Shown here: piece by piece, positions 25,465 to 34,602 of the stretch
How positions within the stretch are numbered: the stretch's first letter is position 1
Layout: each line of letters starts with the position of its first letter
Assembly (NCBI GenBank): GCA_023391415.1
Contig: JAEWAY010000003.1
Coordinates: forward strand, 246,612 to 310,611
Direction of reading: 5' to 3'
Origin: Bacteroidota bacterium
GTDB taxonomy: Bacteria > Bacteroidota > Bacteroidia > Cytophagales > Cytophagaceae
DNA length: 64,000 nucleotides
The notes under the pieces: generated by a model
Told to the model about the DNA's origin: nothing
Databases searched by the model: none
What the model saw: only the letters and a program-made list of their open reading frames with translations
Program-made: the position numbers and the translations under genes

Positions 25465-26196
25465 ATGAAATATTACTTTATTACAGGAACAGGAAAAGGA
25501 TTGGGTTACGCTTTGGCTAACAGGCTTTTGGAGGATGAGGCGAACAGGGTGGTGGGAATTTCAAGAACCAACCTCATCCGGCATCCCAATTTCCGGCATG
25601 TTTCGCTGGATCTCGCGAAGCTTGAAATGCTGGAATCTCTGATTCCGGCCATCTTTACGGAATTGATTGATCCGGAAAAAATAATACTGGTCAACAACGC
25701 GGGAACGCTTGGCGAGATAAAATACGTGGGCGGACTGGATAACGCTGAACTGGGCAGGGCCTTTACTGTTAACTTTATAGCGCCCGCGGTATTGATGAAT
25801 GAATTTCTCAGAAAATATCAGACGGTGGTGAATTGCCGGAAGCTGATTCTGAATATTAGTTCGGGCGCGGGCAAGAAGCCTTCGGATGGCTGGTCGGGAT
25901 ATTGCGCGTCCAAAGCGGCCCTGGATATGTTTTCAGAAGTATTGGCCGTCGAAAATCAAAAAGATCATAGCGATCTGAAAGTGATTTCTTTCGCGCCGGG
26001 GATTGTGGATACGAATATGCAGGAACGGATACGCGACGCGTCGAAAGAGGATTTTTCCCGGCTCGATGAATTTGTGGAGTATAAAAAGGAGAATATGCTC
26101 CTGAGCCCGGAAAAAGTAGCGGAAAAGCTGGCATATGTGATGGACAACGACGCCGCGTTTCATAAGACGCTTTTATCGATTCGGGAACTTTCCTGA
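25465..26196 (+). CDS. Short-chain dehydrogenase/reductase (benzil/sepiapterin reductase-like)
   Basis: This 243-residue cytoplasmic protein has the SDR layout: cofactor motif TGTGKGLG (T7-G14), NNAG (~76-79), catalytic Ser in NISSGAG, then Tyr and Lys in GYCASKAALD, and a PG motif in SFAPGIVDT. The arrangement is closest to (R)-benzil/sepiapterin reductase-like SDRs that use NADPH. The substrate is unknown. It lies just behind the YihY gene and ends 6 bp from a convergent barrel gene. All nine codons ending in a pyrimidine before an Ala codon end in C (see findings). Confidence 0.9.
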   Translation: MKYYFITGTGKGLGYALANRLLEDEANRVVGISRTNLIRHPNFRHVSLDLAKLEMLESLIPAIFTELIDPEKIILVNNAGTLGEIKYVGGLDNAELGRAFTVNFIAPAVLMNEFLRKYQTVVNCRKLILNISSGAGKKPSDGWSGYCASKAALDMFSEVLAVENQKDHSDLKVISFAPGIVDTNMQERIRDASKEDFSRLDEFVEYKKENMLLSPEKVAEKLAYVMDNDAAFHKTLLSIRELS

Positions 26197-26202
26197 CGCC
26201 GG

Positions 26203-27012
26203 TTACCGGTAGTTTTTGTAGAGCGCTACGGCGATATTGAAGCTGAACAGTCCGGTTTTGAAGTCGGTGAATACCTTGTCGCTACCGCGGGTATAGACAC
26301 TGTTGAGCAGAAGGTGATCCCCATCGGAGGTGGCGCGGAGCGCGCTCTTGGTCAGAGGATGACTATAGCGGATATCCACAAAAACGTTTCGTCCGTAGCG
26401 GTTAAACATTTTTCCGGCGCCTATCATCAGGTTCAGACTAAAGACGTTGTAAATGTCCATTTTCAAGCGTTCGCTGTTTTTATCAAACATATAGCTTCCG
26501 CCGACTCCATCTTTATAATGGACCATCGAGCTTTGCTCATTGGAAATCATGGTCGGTTTGAAGCGCGCGTTGAATACCAGCCCTCCGGTAACGTATAGCT
26601 CTCTGCGGGCGTTGAAACGGTAGCGCGCCGAGAGGGGGACTGAAATATAGTTGGTAATGAATCTGGCGTCCGAGGTGACCTGATAGAGACTTCCATTGCC
26701 GTCGTCATCCACATTGTCCGCGGTAAAGGAGCTTACAAGATGGGCGGAAGCCAGCGTAAAGACCGGTTCAATGACCGTATACCACTGTTCGTTTATCTTA
26801 TAGTCGGCGAAAACGCCAAAAGCCACATGCGCCCGAGGACGGTAGCTCTGCGAAAAAACCGCGCCGTCTTCACTGAGTTGACGAAAATAGGATTTGAGGT
26901 CGGACGATTTGGTGTATCCCAGTCCCGGGGATACTTTTATACCGGCTCTAAACTGTCCGAAGGCGTCGACGCATGTAAGCGCTGAAAAAAAAATGATCGC
27001 GAAGAGTCTCAA
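26203..27012 (-). CDS. PorT-family outer-membrane beta-barrel protein
   Basis: This 269-residue protein starts at a TTG (27012) with a signal peptide (residues 1-20, ending FGQ) and then repeats of amphipathic beta-strands, among them FRAGIKVSPGLGY and ELYVTGGLVFNARF. The pattern is that of outer-membrane beta-barrel proteins of Bacteroidota (PF13568-like). It lacks a C-terminal Phe but ends YKNYR. Its function is unknown. It is separated by 57 bp from the WYL regulator gene upstream on the same strand. Confidence 0.8.
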   Translation of the reverse strand: MRLFAIIFFSALTCVDAFGQFRAGIKVSPGLGYTKSSDLKSYFRQLSEDGAVFSQSYRPRAHVAFGVFADYKINEQWYTVIEPVFTLASAHLVSSFTADNVDDDGNGSLYQVTSDARFITNYISVPLSARYRFNARRELYVTGGLVFNARFKPTMISNEQSSMVHYKDGVGGSYMFDKNSERLKMDIYNVFSLNLMIGAGKMFNRYGRNVFVDIRYSHPLTKSALRATSDGDHLLLNSVYTRGSDKVFTDFKTGLFSFNIAVALYKNYR

Positions 27013-27069
27013 GTAAATGGAATTTGTTCAGGTCTTAGTACGAGGGATTGGAAAAAGAAGTTGCTGTCT

Positions 27070-28074
27070 TTATCGATATTGCTCCAGTGTTTTTTCAAGA
27101 ATTTCTTTCATGGCGTTTCGGAGCGATAGGGGTTTCAGGACCTTCATTTCATTGCCATAGCTCAGCAATTGCATCAGCAGGTCGCGTGTCGGATAGACGG
27201 TCATTCGGAATACGCATTGGCGCCCGTCTTCTTCGACTAGTTCCTGAGAGTGATGCAGAGGCAGCGCTTTGATGTAATCAGCCGTTTTACGATTAAAGGA
27301 TAACAGGACCTCATCCGGTTCCGCGTGGTAGGATGTGATGCCGTACGCGTGGCGGAAGTATTTTTTACGATCAAAGCTTTCAGGGGCGGGAAACGGAGTC
27401 TCGCTAACCGACAAGGAAATGATCCGGTCGAGACCAAAGGTCTTTATCTTGTTCGATTCCGGCTCATTGCCGATGATGTACCAGATGCTTTTGAATTGTT
27501 TTAACAGATAAGGAGCCACTGTATAGCTTTTTAAAGAATCGGCGCCATGTTTTTTATAATCGAAGCTGATTTGCCTGCCCGAACGAATAGCGAGAATAAG
27601 GTCTTCAAGAAAAGGACCGCCCGGAATGTAGCTGGTATTGTCAAATTCGATGAAGTCGAGGGAATTGTTGGCGGCCAGCCGGTTGATACTGACCGCTTCC
27701 GAAATTTTGGATACGGTTCCGGAAAAGTCCCGCAATACTGAAAGATGGCCAAACTGGCTGAGAATGCTCGCGGCGAATTGCAGGGCGTTGAGATCGTTTT
27801 CTTTTAAAGGAATCTTGTCAATGGAGTAATCGTCTTCCGTATAATAATAGCCTTTCATCTTTTTGCTATAGCTGATGGGCGCGAAAAATCCGAGTTCTTC
27901 ATTATGCCGCATGTCCTCGATATCTTTCTCTATGGTTCTGTCCGAGATATAATTTACGCCCAGCGCTTCCATACAGGACAGGCGGATCTCCTCTTTGGTG
28001 GGATAGGTTCTGGCGCGGTTGAGCAGGCATTTGTTGATGACCCTATAGCGAACCAGCGCGTCTTTGTTTACCAT
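27070..28074 (-). CDS. WYL domain transcriptional regulator
   Basis: This 334-residue protein has an N-terminal helix-turn-helix domain (~1-70), a linker, and a WYL domain (~140-240) with FDYKKHGADSLKSYTVAPY and SIWYIIGNEPESNKIKTFGLDRI, followed by the C-terminal WCX extension. WYL regulators sense nucleic acids or nucleotides and often control defence, DNA-damage or metabolic genes. It is divergent from the J-domain/TPR gene at 28279. An 8-bp inverted repeat in the shared upstream region (28170-28202) is a candidate operator. Confidence 0.92.
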   Translation of the reverse strand: MVNKDALVRYRVINKCLLNRARTYPTKEEIRLSCMEALGVNYISDRTIEKDIEDMRHNEELGFFAPISYSKKMKGYYYTEDDYSIDKIPLKENDLNALQFAASILSQFGHLSVLRDFSGTVSKISEAVSINRLAANNSLDFIEFDNTSYIPGGPFLEDLILAIRSGRQISFDYKKHGADSLKSYTVAPYLLKQFKSIWYIIGNEPESNKIKTFGLDRIISLSVSETPFPAPESFDRKKYFRHAYGITSYHAEPDEVLLSFNRKTADYIKALPLHHSQELVEEDGRQCVFRMTVYPTRDLLMQLLSYGNEMKVLKPLSLRNAMKEILEKTLEQYR

Positions 28075-28169
28075 AAATTTCGCTATTATGGAGTTGGTAA
28101 AATATGTTTATCATGCGATCCGGGCGCCGGCTTATTGAAGAAGCGGCATTCCACGAGCGACGACTTCTC

Positions 28170-28202
28170 ATTCTCATGATGTACGCGGAATAAAATGAGA
28201 AT
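28170..28202. promoter_or_regulatory. Inverted repeat, candidate operator of the WYL regulator
   Basis: ATTCTCAT (28170-28177) and ATGAGAAT (28195-28202) are exact complements with a 17-base spacer (25 bp centre to centre). It lies in the 204-bp divergent gap between the WYL regulator and the J-domain gene. Confidence 0.4.
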
Positions 28203-28278
28203 AGGGAGCTCTATGCTGGATTAGATATATGAATTAAATAAAATATTTTTACTTTTAAAGAATCAGCGGAAGCAATTT

Positions 28279-29349
28279 ATGACGAATTACTATGACATAT
28301 TAGGGGTATCGTTCAATGTTGGTGAGCAGGAGCTCAGATCCTGTTATAAAAGGCTGGCTGTACAAAATCATCCGGACAAGCATGGAGGCGATCCCTATTA
28401 TGAGGAAAAGTTTAAGAACATAACGGAAGCTTATCGGGTGCTGTCGGATCCGGTCGCCCGAAAACGTTATGATCTAAAGCTGTTTTATGGGGGAAAAACC
28501 TCTATGGAACATGCTTCGGCTTCGCCTATGGCTGCCCGGCGGCGTCATAGCCGTCCGGCGCCTTCCGTGTCCGCGCCTCCGCGGAAAACAGGCTTTAAAG
28601 CCTATGTATATCTGAGTGTATTGATCGGCGCGATCGTGTCGGGAGGGATCTGGCTTTATTACGGTATGAATTCTTTCGCGAGCAAAACGTATTATCGGGA
28701 GGCGGAATCTCTGTATTATACCGAAAATTATCAAAAGGCTTTTTTGAAATACATGCAGGTGCTGGAAGTCGATCCGGAAAACGCGGGAGCCTATGAGCGT
28801 CTTGGCGATCTCCGGATCGAACTTATGGAGGATCGTACCGGGGCGGTACAGTTTTATACGCGGGCGATTCATTATTCGGACTCTTTGGTCAATATCGGAT
28901 TGTACCTCAAAACCGGCAAAGCCTTGCAGAGACTCGATCGCCCGGATGAGGCGCTCGGATTATTGAAACAAGCGCTCGCGGTCCGACCCGACGCTGATTC
29001 ACTATGGACGCTGATGGGGGAGTTGTATTACGGAACCGGCGATTACGCCGCATCGCTTCAGGCTTTTGACAAAGCGGTCGCGATTGACCGCTCTGACCTC
29101 GAAGCGCTTTATGGCAAGGCGCTGGTGGAGTATGTGCTCGCGGATTACAGAAGTTCCTTGAGTACTTGTGACCAGTTGATTGGCAAGGAAAAGGATAATC
29201 CCGCCTTTTATATGCTCAGAGCCAGAAATTATCTGGAACTTCAGGACACGCTTATGGCTTGTACCGATTTGCATAAAGCCAGCCTGTTTGACTTTCCTTT
29301 CGCTGAAGCTCTCGTACGGGAGGTATGCGCCAGTAGTGAATCGAGATAA
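28279..29349 (+). CDS. Membrane J-domain and TPR protein
   Basis: This 356-residue protein begins with a J domain (residues 4-67) including the HPD motif at 31-33, which stimulates the ATPase of DnaK. One transmembrane helix follows at ~107-127, and the C-terminal half (~135-350) holds about six TPR repeats (EALGLLKQALAVRPDADSLW and similar). The membrane helix should place the J domain in the cytoplasm and the TPRs outside it. No dnaK lies nearby. It is followed 86 bp later by the M1 peptidase gene, which may share its transcript. Confidence 0.9.
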   Translation: MTNYYDILGVSFNVGEQELRSCYKRLAVQNHPDKHGGDPYYEEKFKNITEAYRVLSDPVARKRYDLKLFYGGKTSMEHASASPMAARRRHSRPAPSVSAPPRKTGFKAYVYLSVLIGAIVSGGIWLYYGMNSFASKTYYREAESLYYTENYQKAFLKYMQVLEVDPENAGAYERLGDLRIELMEDRTGAVQFYTRAIHYSDSLVNIGLYLKTGKALQRLDRPDEALGLLKQALAVRPDADSLWTLMGELYYGTGDYAASLQAFDKAVAIDRSDLEALYGKALVEYVLADYRSSLSTCDQLIGKEKDNPAFYMLRARNYLELQDTLMACTDLHKASLFDFPFAEALVREVCASSESR

Positions 29350-29435
29350 AGCGGGAAAACCTCAGGATGGGCGAAAGTCCGAACAATTGCCTATTTTTAT
29401 CATTTAATTGGAAAATTATTTGGAAACCGATTTTT

Positions 29436-32400
29436 ATGAGAATAATATTTTTATCGCTGCTTGTTGTTCAGTTTTTTGATTTGTACGCGAAAGGAATTCC
29501 GGGACCGGAGGTTGATTATAGAAGCGAAGAAAATCCTTATTACTGGAAATGGAGGATTCCTGAACCGGGATACTGGCAGCAGGATACGCGTTATCGGATA
29601 CGCGCGACTCTGGATGATTCCACGGGGGTTATGCACGGTGAAGAATATACGCTTACTTATTGGAACAATTCTCCTTATACGCTGAACGAACTGTTTTTTC
29701 ATGTCTATCAGAACGCGTTTACTCCCGGAAGCCACTACCATGACCTGAATAAAAACAACACGGTGAAGGTAGACTTCGGCAAGTTCGAAGCTCAGGGACT
29801 TGGTACCGTCATTGAAGACTTGCGGGTAAACGGTCTCGCCGCGGATACGGTAATGGACAATACAGTCTTAAAGGTGATATTGAATGAACCATTGCGTTCC
29901 GGCGACAGTCTCCAGGTAACGATGCGTTTTCGTACCTATTTCGATACGGGGTCCATGCGCCGGCGTATGAAAACTTTTGAGTCGTTTAATAATCAGCATT
30001 ACGACGGCGTGCACTGGTATCCCGCGATCGCCGTGTACGACGCGGTGTTTGGCTGGAATACCGATCAGCATCTGGACAAGGAGTTTTACAACAATTTTGG
30101 TCAGTACGACGTGTGGCTGACATTGCCTCAGCATTATATTGTCGAGGCTACAGGCTATCTTATGAATGAAGAGGAAGTATTGCCGGCGGAACTGAAAGAG
30201 AAGATCAGGCTGTCCAATTTTTTTACCCGTGAGCCGGGAAGTCCCGTTTCTCAGCCTGTACCGATAGAGCCTGGAAAGTTCAAAACGTGGCATTTCAAGG
30301 CGATCAATGTGCACAATTTCGCTTTCACCGCGGACCCCGATTACAGGATTGAAGAAATCGAATGGAAGGGAATCAAGGTAATCGCTTTGGTGGAAGAACC
30401 CAACGCCCCGGGTTGGAAGGGCGCCGCCGAGTTTACCAGAAAAGTCATCGAAGTCTACTCGAACGACTTCGGGATGTACATATGGCCCAAGATCATCGTG
30501 GCGGACGCCAGGGATGGTATGGAATATCCTATGCTGACACTGGATAATGGAACTTATCCTGGCAACCAGTACCTGTTGGCGCACGAGGTGGGACATATGT
30601 GGTTTTATGGTATGCTTGGCAGCAATGAGACTTACCGCGCGTATATGGATGAAGGCTTTACCCAGTTCCTTACGATCTGGTCCATGGATCGGATTGTCGG
30701 AGCGGAGCGCAAAAGAATCGGCAAGAATAAGTATGTGACGCGTTTTCTTGAACCGGTCGTCAACCGGCAGGAACGCCTTTATTATCCATACATCAATCAT
30801 GTGAGAACAGGAACGGACGAGCCTCTCAATACTCATTCATCCGCGTTTAACGGCGCCATTCGCCACGGAGGCAATTACGGGCTGGTATACTATAAGGCGG
30901 GCACCATGCTGTACAATCTGCGCTATGTGTTGGGCGACAGTCTCTTTCTGGAAGCGATGAAATACTATGTCGATAAATGGAAAGTAGCTCAACCTTATCC
31001 GGACGATTTCCGGAAGGCGATTATTGAGTATACTCAGGCGGATTTGAACTGGTTTTTTGACCAGTGGCTGGAGACGACCAAATACATAGATTACGGGATC
31101 AAGAATGTAAAAAAGACAGGGGAAGGCATGTACGCGATCACGTTTGAGCGTAAGGGGCGCATGCATATGCCGATTGATTTTGTAGTGACTAATGACGAAG
31201 GTGAAAAGTTTGAATTTCTTATTCCAAATACCTGGTTTGTAAAACCGACCGAAGCGACCGTATTGCCTAAGTGGTTTGGCTGGGACCTGTTGCGTCCCAC
31301 TTATACGGTGGAAGTAAAAATTTCAGGCAAACTGGCGTCGGTAGAAATCGATCCGGAGCATTATCTGGCGGACATTGATCTGAGAGATAATAAATATGGA
31401 GGAAGTGGTATCCGTACACTCGAATTTGACAGCAGAGTGCCAAGCGTACCTCAGTGGACGAAGCAGAAAAACTATTACAGGCCGGATCTGTGGTACAATA
31501 GCTATGATGGCTTGCAGGTAGGACTCCATCTCGAAGGAGACTACGCTCGGTATATGGATTATTCGGCCACGGTTTGGTACAATACAGGTCTGCTTCAGCG
31601 CGATGTGCCGGATGGCGTGAGTGGAGATTATCAGCGTATCGCGTTCGCGTACAGATACAACGGGTATCTGTCCAGGTACTGGAGAGGTTTGAGCTGGCGG
31701 CATTCCGGCGCGTTCAACGCGGGAATTCTCAAATTTGACCTGGGTCTCGAAAAAGAATTTAGAAAACAGGATGATCGCAATCCGCGGTTTTCATCCGTAT
31801 ATGTCCGGGCGAAGTATTTATACAATACCCTGGATTATCAATACTATTTGCTGTATCCGGATCAATGGGGGCCGGCTGGAAATTCCAGAGGAGAGCGTCT
31901 GAACGCGTCGCTGAATATGGGATATCAGAAGCGTTATATATACGCCAAAGGATCCGGAGACGTCTTTGTCGATTTGCGTACGCCCTTTATCGCGTCGGAC
32001 TACAATTATTCGTGGGCGAGCCTTCAATGGTTGAATACCCTCTCGATAAGGAAACTGGATTTGCGATCCAGAGTATTTGGGCAGGTGGGTGTCGGCGATA
32101 TACCCCTGGAGTCGCGTCTGTATCTCGCCGGAGCGAATCCGGAATCATTGATCGACAATAAATTTACCCGGGCCCGCGGTTTTGTACCGGAGGCCTGGAC
32201 AGGCTTTGGAACCACCATCAATCATTTTCAATACGGAGGAGGACTGAATCTTCGGGGATACGCGGGTTATCTGGCGCCGGACGAAGAAGGTGGGGAGCTT
32301 GTATATACCTATCATGGCATGTCGGGCGCTTCCTGCAACCTGGAGCTGGATTTTGACCGGTTGGTATCGATCAAACCGAAAAAGGCTCTGCGAAATCTTC

Positions 32401-32642
32401 ATTTTGACACTTATCTGTTTGCCGATATGGGTATAATAAACGCTCAGCAAGGAGGAAGGGAACAATGGGGACGGTTTAGAATGGACGCGGGCCTTGGTAC
32501 CGCCATGACGATCAAGTTTAGCTACTTCAAAGTGAATCCCCTGGTGCTTCGCTTCGATATGCCCTTGTTTCTCAACGCGCCGCCCGCCTCTCAGGATTAT
32601 TGGCAGTTTCGCTACGTAGTGGGTGTCAGCCGGACATTCTGA
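29436..32642 (+). CDS. M1 family metallopeptidase fused to an outer-membrane beta-barrel
   Basis: The start at ATG 29436 gives a signal peptide (MRIIFLSLLVVQFFDLYAKG) and 1068 residues; an ATG at 29367 lies in the same frame but precedes it with no leader-like sequence. Residues ~25-650 form an M1 aminopeptidase: DGMEYPMLT in the position of the GAMEN motif, HEVGH (~383-387) with the Glu in YMDEGFTQF as zinc ligand. Residues ~700-1068 are alternating strands ending in SRTF, with GGGLNLRGYAGY resembling the Omp85/D15 surface-antigen motif. The protein thus looks like a peptidase held at the outer membrane by its own barrel. This length is unusual for M1 enzymes. Confidence 0.9.
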   Translation: MRIIFLSLLVVQFFDLYAKGIPGPEVDYRSEENPYYWKWRIPEPGYWQQDTRYRIRATLDDSTGVMHGEEYTLTYWNNSPYTLNELFFHVYQNAFTPGSHYHDLNKNNTVKVDFGKFEAQGLGTVIEDLRVNGLAADTVMDNTVLKVILNEPLRSGDSLQVTMRFRTYFDTGSMRRRMKTFESFNNQHYDGVHWYPAIAVYDAVFGWNTDQHLDKEFYNNFGQYDVWLTLPQHYIVEATGYLMNEEEVLPAELKEKIRLSNFFTREPGSPVSQPVPIEPGKFKTWHFKAINVHNFAFTADPDYRIEEIEWKGIKVIALVEEPNAPGWKGAAEFTRKVIEVYSNDFGMYIWPKIIVADARDGMEYPMLTLDNGTYPGNQYLLAHEVGHMWFYGMLGSNETYRAYMDEGFTQFLTIWSMDRIVGAERKRIGKNKYVTRFLEPVVNRQERLYYPYINHVRTGTDEPLNTHSSAFNGAIRHGGNYGLVYYKAGTMLYNLRYVLGDSLFLEAMKYYVDKWKVAQPYPDDFRKAIIEYTQADLNWFFDQWLETTKYIDYGIKNVKKTGEGMYAITFERKGRMHMPIDFVVTNDEGEKFEFLIPNTWFVKPTEATVLPKWFGWDLLRPTYTVEVKISGKLASVEIDPEHYLADIDLRDNKYGGSGIRTLEFDSRVPSVPQWTKQKNYYRPDLWYNSYDGLQVGLHLEGDYARYMDYSATVWYNTGLLQRDVPDGVSGDYQRIAFAYRYNGYLSRYWRGLSWRHSGAFNAGILKFDLGLEKEFRKQDDRNPRFSSVYVRAKYLYNTLDYQYYLLYPDQWGPAGNSRGERLNASLNMGYQKRYIYAKGSGDVFVDLRTPFIASDYNYSWASLQWLNTLSIRKLDLRSRVFGQVGVGDIPLESRLYLAGANPESLIDNKFTRARGFVPEAWTGFGTTINHFQYGGGLNLRGYAGYLAPDEEGGELVYTYHGMSGASCNLELDFDRLVSIKPKKALRNLHFDTYLFADMGIINAQQGGREQWGRFRMDAGLGTAMTIKFSYFKVNPLVLRFDMPLFLNAPPASQDYWQFRYVVGVSRTF

Positions 32643-34025
32643 TCAGTCTTGCATAAAAAACTGGGGGAAGTTTTCCTTGAGATAGCGTTTCCGCAGTCGT
32701 ACTTCCGTGTTGACAGGATGCGAAGGCGACAGATATTGAGCGATTTCATAGCATTTCCAGGCCATCCTGGTGTTATACTGTTCCAGGTAGATATTGCCTA
32801 TGTCTATATATAAGGAAGTGATGTATGGATTTCTGGCGATGACCTTGCCAAACAGGTTCAAGGCTTTTTCGTTTTCTCCGGCTCCGCTGTAATAGCTGGC
32901 GATAAACGCGTCGATCAGGTATGTCTCCGGATATCGGCGGAGCCGTTTCCTTGTTTTTTCCAGATAAGCGATTTTCGCGACGAGTTCATCCTGGTTTTCG
33001 GGTGGAAAAAGCGCGTTTAGAAATCCCTGAAACGTCTGATCCTTTGAAGCCAGTTCCTTCAGTCGCGCGAATTCGCTATCGTAATTTTCATTGGAAGCCA
33101 GATTGCTTTCGGTCAATATCAGAAAGGCTTCAACGTATTTTTTTTTCCCCAGCGCCTGATCAAATTTCGCGACGACTGTTTCCCGACGCGGAAACGCGGC
33201 TTCGTTGGAGTGTACAAATCCATATACCTGATTGATCCGCGTTTTCAACTCATTGTTCGCCTCATAGGCGTACAGGTAATAATGGTGCCCAAACTCGCTT
33301 ATGAGCGTCTGGTTTTTATACTCTTCCAGCAGGTAGATCGCTTTGTATCGTTTGCCGGAGTTGTTAAACGCGAACTCCATTCGTTCGGGAACCTTGTTTT
33401 GCCGAATGAGGGCCTGAGCAATTGAGGGATGTAGCTGGGTTTCGTATAGCAAGTATTTAGAGAAACTTCTAGTTTGGGCGTCAAGGGGTATTTTTGAAAA
33501 TACGAAACTGGCTACAGGCTGGGATCGCATGGAATATTGAAGTACATTTTCCTTATTGTACTCTATTAGCTGGGTGGGTTTTTCAGAACCGGAGCTACTG
33601 ATGCCAAAAAGACTTTCCAGTTCAAAACGAGAACCCACCTGATTTTCAATCTGCTCCCGGTTAAGCATATTCTTTAATCCCATCCGGTTGAAAAACTCCA
33701 TCCGCCGAAAGTCTATCTCCGCGAACAAAGGAGCTTCGTCGTAATTTTTAGCCTGTGTATTCAGAAAATAAATTTTCTCCTTCGCGAAGTCGTATACCCT
33801 TCTCTGTTGCTTTCTCGATACATATACCACCGAGTCGGCGAGTGTGATGGCGATTCGCTGGATATTGACCGTGTCCGGCGGAGTGGGCATGGAATCTTTT
33901 TCCGTGGTTTTTAGTAGAATAATCCTGTAAAATAGCGTCGGGGACGCGGATTGGCTGAGAGCCGGCCTCGCCGTGTGTAGTGAAAGCAGTGTCAGAACGC
34001 CTATTTTGAACGCTATATTCCGCAT
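32643..34025 (-). CDS. Exported TPR protein
   Basis: This 460-residue protein has a signal peptide (residues 1-24, ending ALSQ), a beta-rich N-terminal half (~25-270) and a helical C-terminal half with TPR-like repeats (KALNLFGKVIARNPYITSLY, then NIYLEQYNTRMAWKCYEIAQ). I recognise no catalytic motif. It starts at the stop of the J-domain gene upstream (TGATG overlap, shared A at 34025), so the two are translationally coupled. It ends head to tail with the M1 gene, 0 bp apart. Probably a periplasmic protein-binding or envelope factor; the function is unknown. Confidence 0.75.
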   Translation of the reverse strand: MRNIAFKIGVLTLLSLHTARPALSQSASPTLFYRIILLKTTEKDSMPTPPDTVNIQRIAITLADSVVYVSRKQQRRVYDFAKEKIYFLNTQAKNYDEAPLFAEIDFRRMEFFNRMGLKNMLNREQIENQVGSRFELESLFGISSSGSEKPTQLIEYNKENVLQYSMRSQPVASFVFSKIPLDAQTRSFSKYLLYETQLHPSIAQALIRQNKVPERMEFAFNNSGKRYKAIYLLEEYKNQTLISEFGHHYYLYAYEANNELKTRINQVYGFVHSNEAAFPRRETVVAKFDQALGKKKYVEAFLILTESNLASNENYDSEFARLKELASKDQTFQGFLNALFPPENQDELVAKIAYLEKTRKRLRRYPETYLIDAFIASYYSGAGENEKALNLFGKVIARNPYITSLYIDIGNIYLEQYNTRMAWKCYEIAQYLSPSHPVNTEVRLRKRYLKENFPQFFMQD

Positions 34026-34561
34026 CAGAAAAACTTTTTCGCCTCCTTAAACCAAGTTCCGGTCTGTTTTATAAAATAGACAGCTCCGGAAATAAAGGGC
34101 AACATGAGCAAAATAACAATAATATGCGTCTTGTGTATGACATACGCGCAAAGCAGAATAACGCTGGCGCTGAACAGGTAACAAAGGGCGGTCGCTATAT
34201 AGGTCAATACAAAGGCCGGATAGTACCAGGGTGATTGCCGAAAGCGTTCCTTGCTTCTCAAAAACTCCTGATATCGCTGGCGGGCCTCTTCCTCGGCTTT
34301 TTCCTGCTGACGTCTTTTCCAGGCCATATAAGCCTCATAAGAGCTCATGGGACTGCGGTAGCCTTGCTGAAAGTCGGCTTTTGAGCCATCATTTATTAAA
34401 ATGTCATAAGCCCTCTTTATCTTTAAAAACTCACTGTCCGCGTCGGGAGATTTGTTGATATCGGGATGAAATTTTTTCGCCATACGGCGATAAGCGCGCC
34501 GTATCTCCTGCTCGGTAGCCTGGGGGGAAACCCCTAGTATGTCATAGTATGACTCGGACAT
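34025..34561 (-). CDS. Membrane J-domain protein
   Basis: This 178-residue protein has an N-terminal J domain (residues 4-65, HPD at 32-34), a short charged stretch, and two transmembrane helices (~118-140 and ~145-168). The J domain on the cytoplasmic side should recruit DnaK to the membrane. It is the second membrane J-domain protein within 6 kb; the other is at 28279. Its stop codon overlaps the start of the TPR gene by one base. Specific clients are unknown. Confidence 0.9.
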   Translation of the reverse strand: MSESYYDILGVSPQATEQEIRRAYRRMAKKFHPDINKSPDADSEFLKIKRAYDILINDGSKADFQQGYRSPMSSYEAYMAWKRRQQEKAEEEARQRYQEFLRSKERFRQSPWYYPAFVLTYIATALCYLFSASVILLCAYVIHKTHIIVILLMLPFISGAVYFIKQTGTWFKEAKKFF

Positions 34562-34602
34562 TTGTACTAAATTAACAAGTTTAGGACAAAAATGTAATCG
34601 GA

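Noticed and set aside
29868..30836. 322-codon open frame on the minus strand
   Set aside because: It lies antisense inside the M1 peptidase gene and shows no signal peptide, motif or start signal; its length follows from the codon bias of the real gene.
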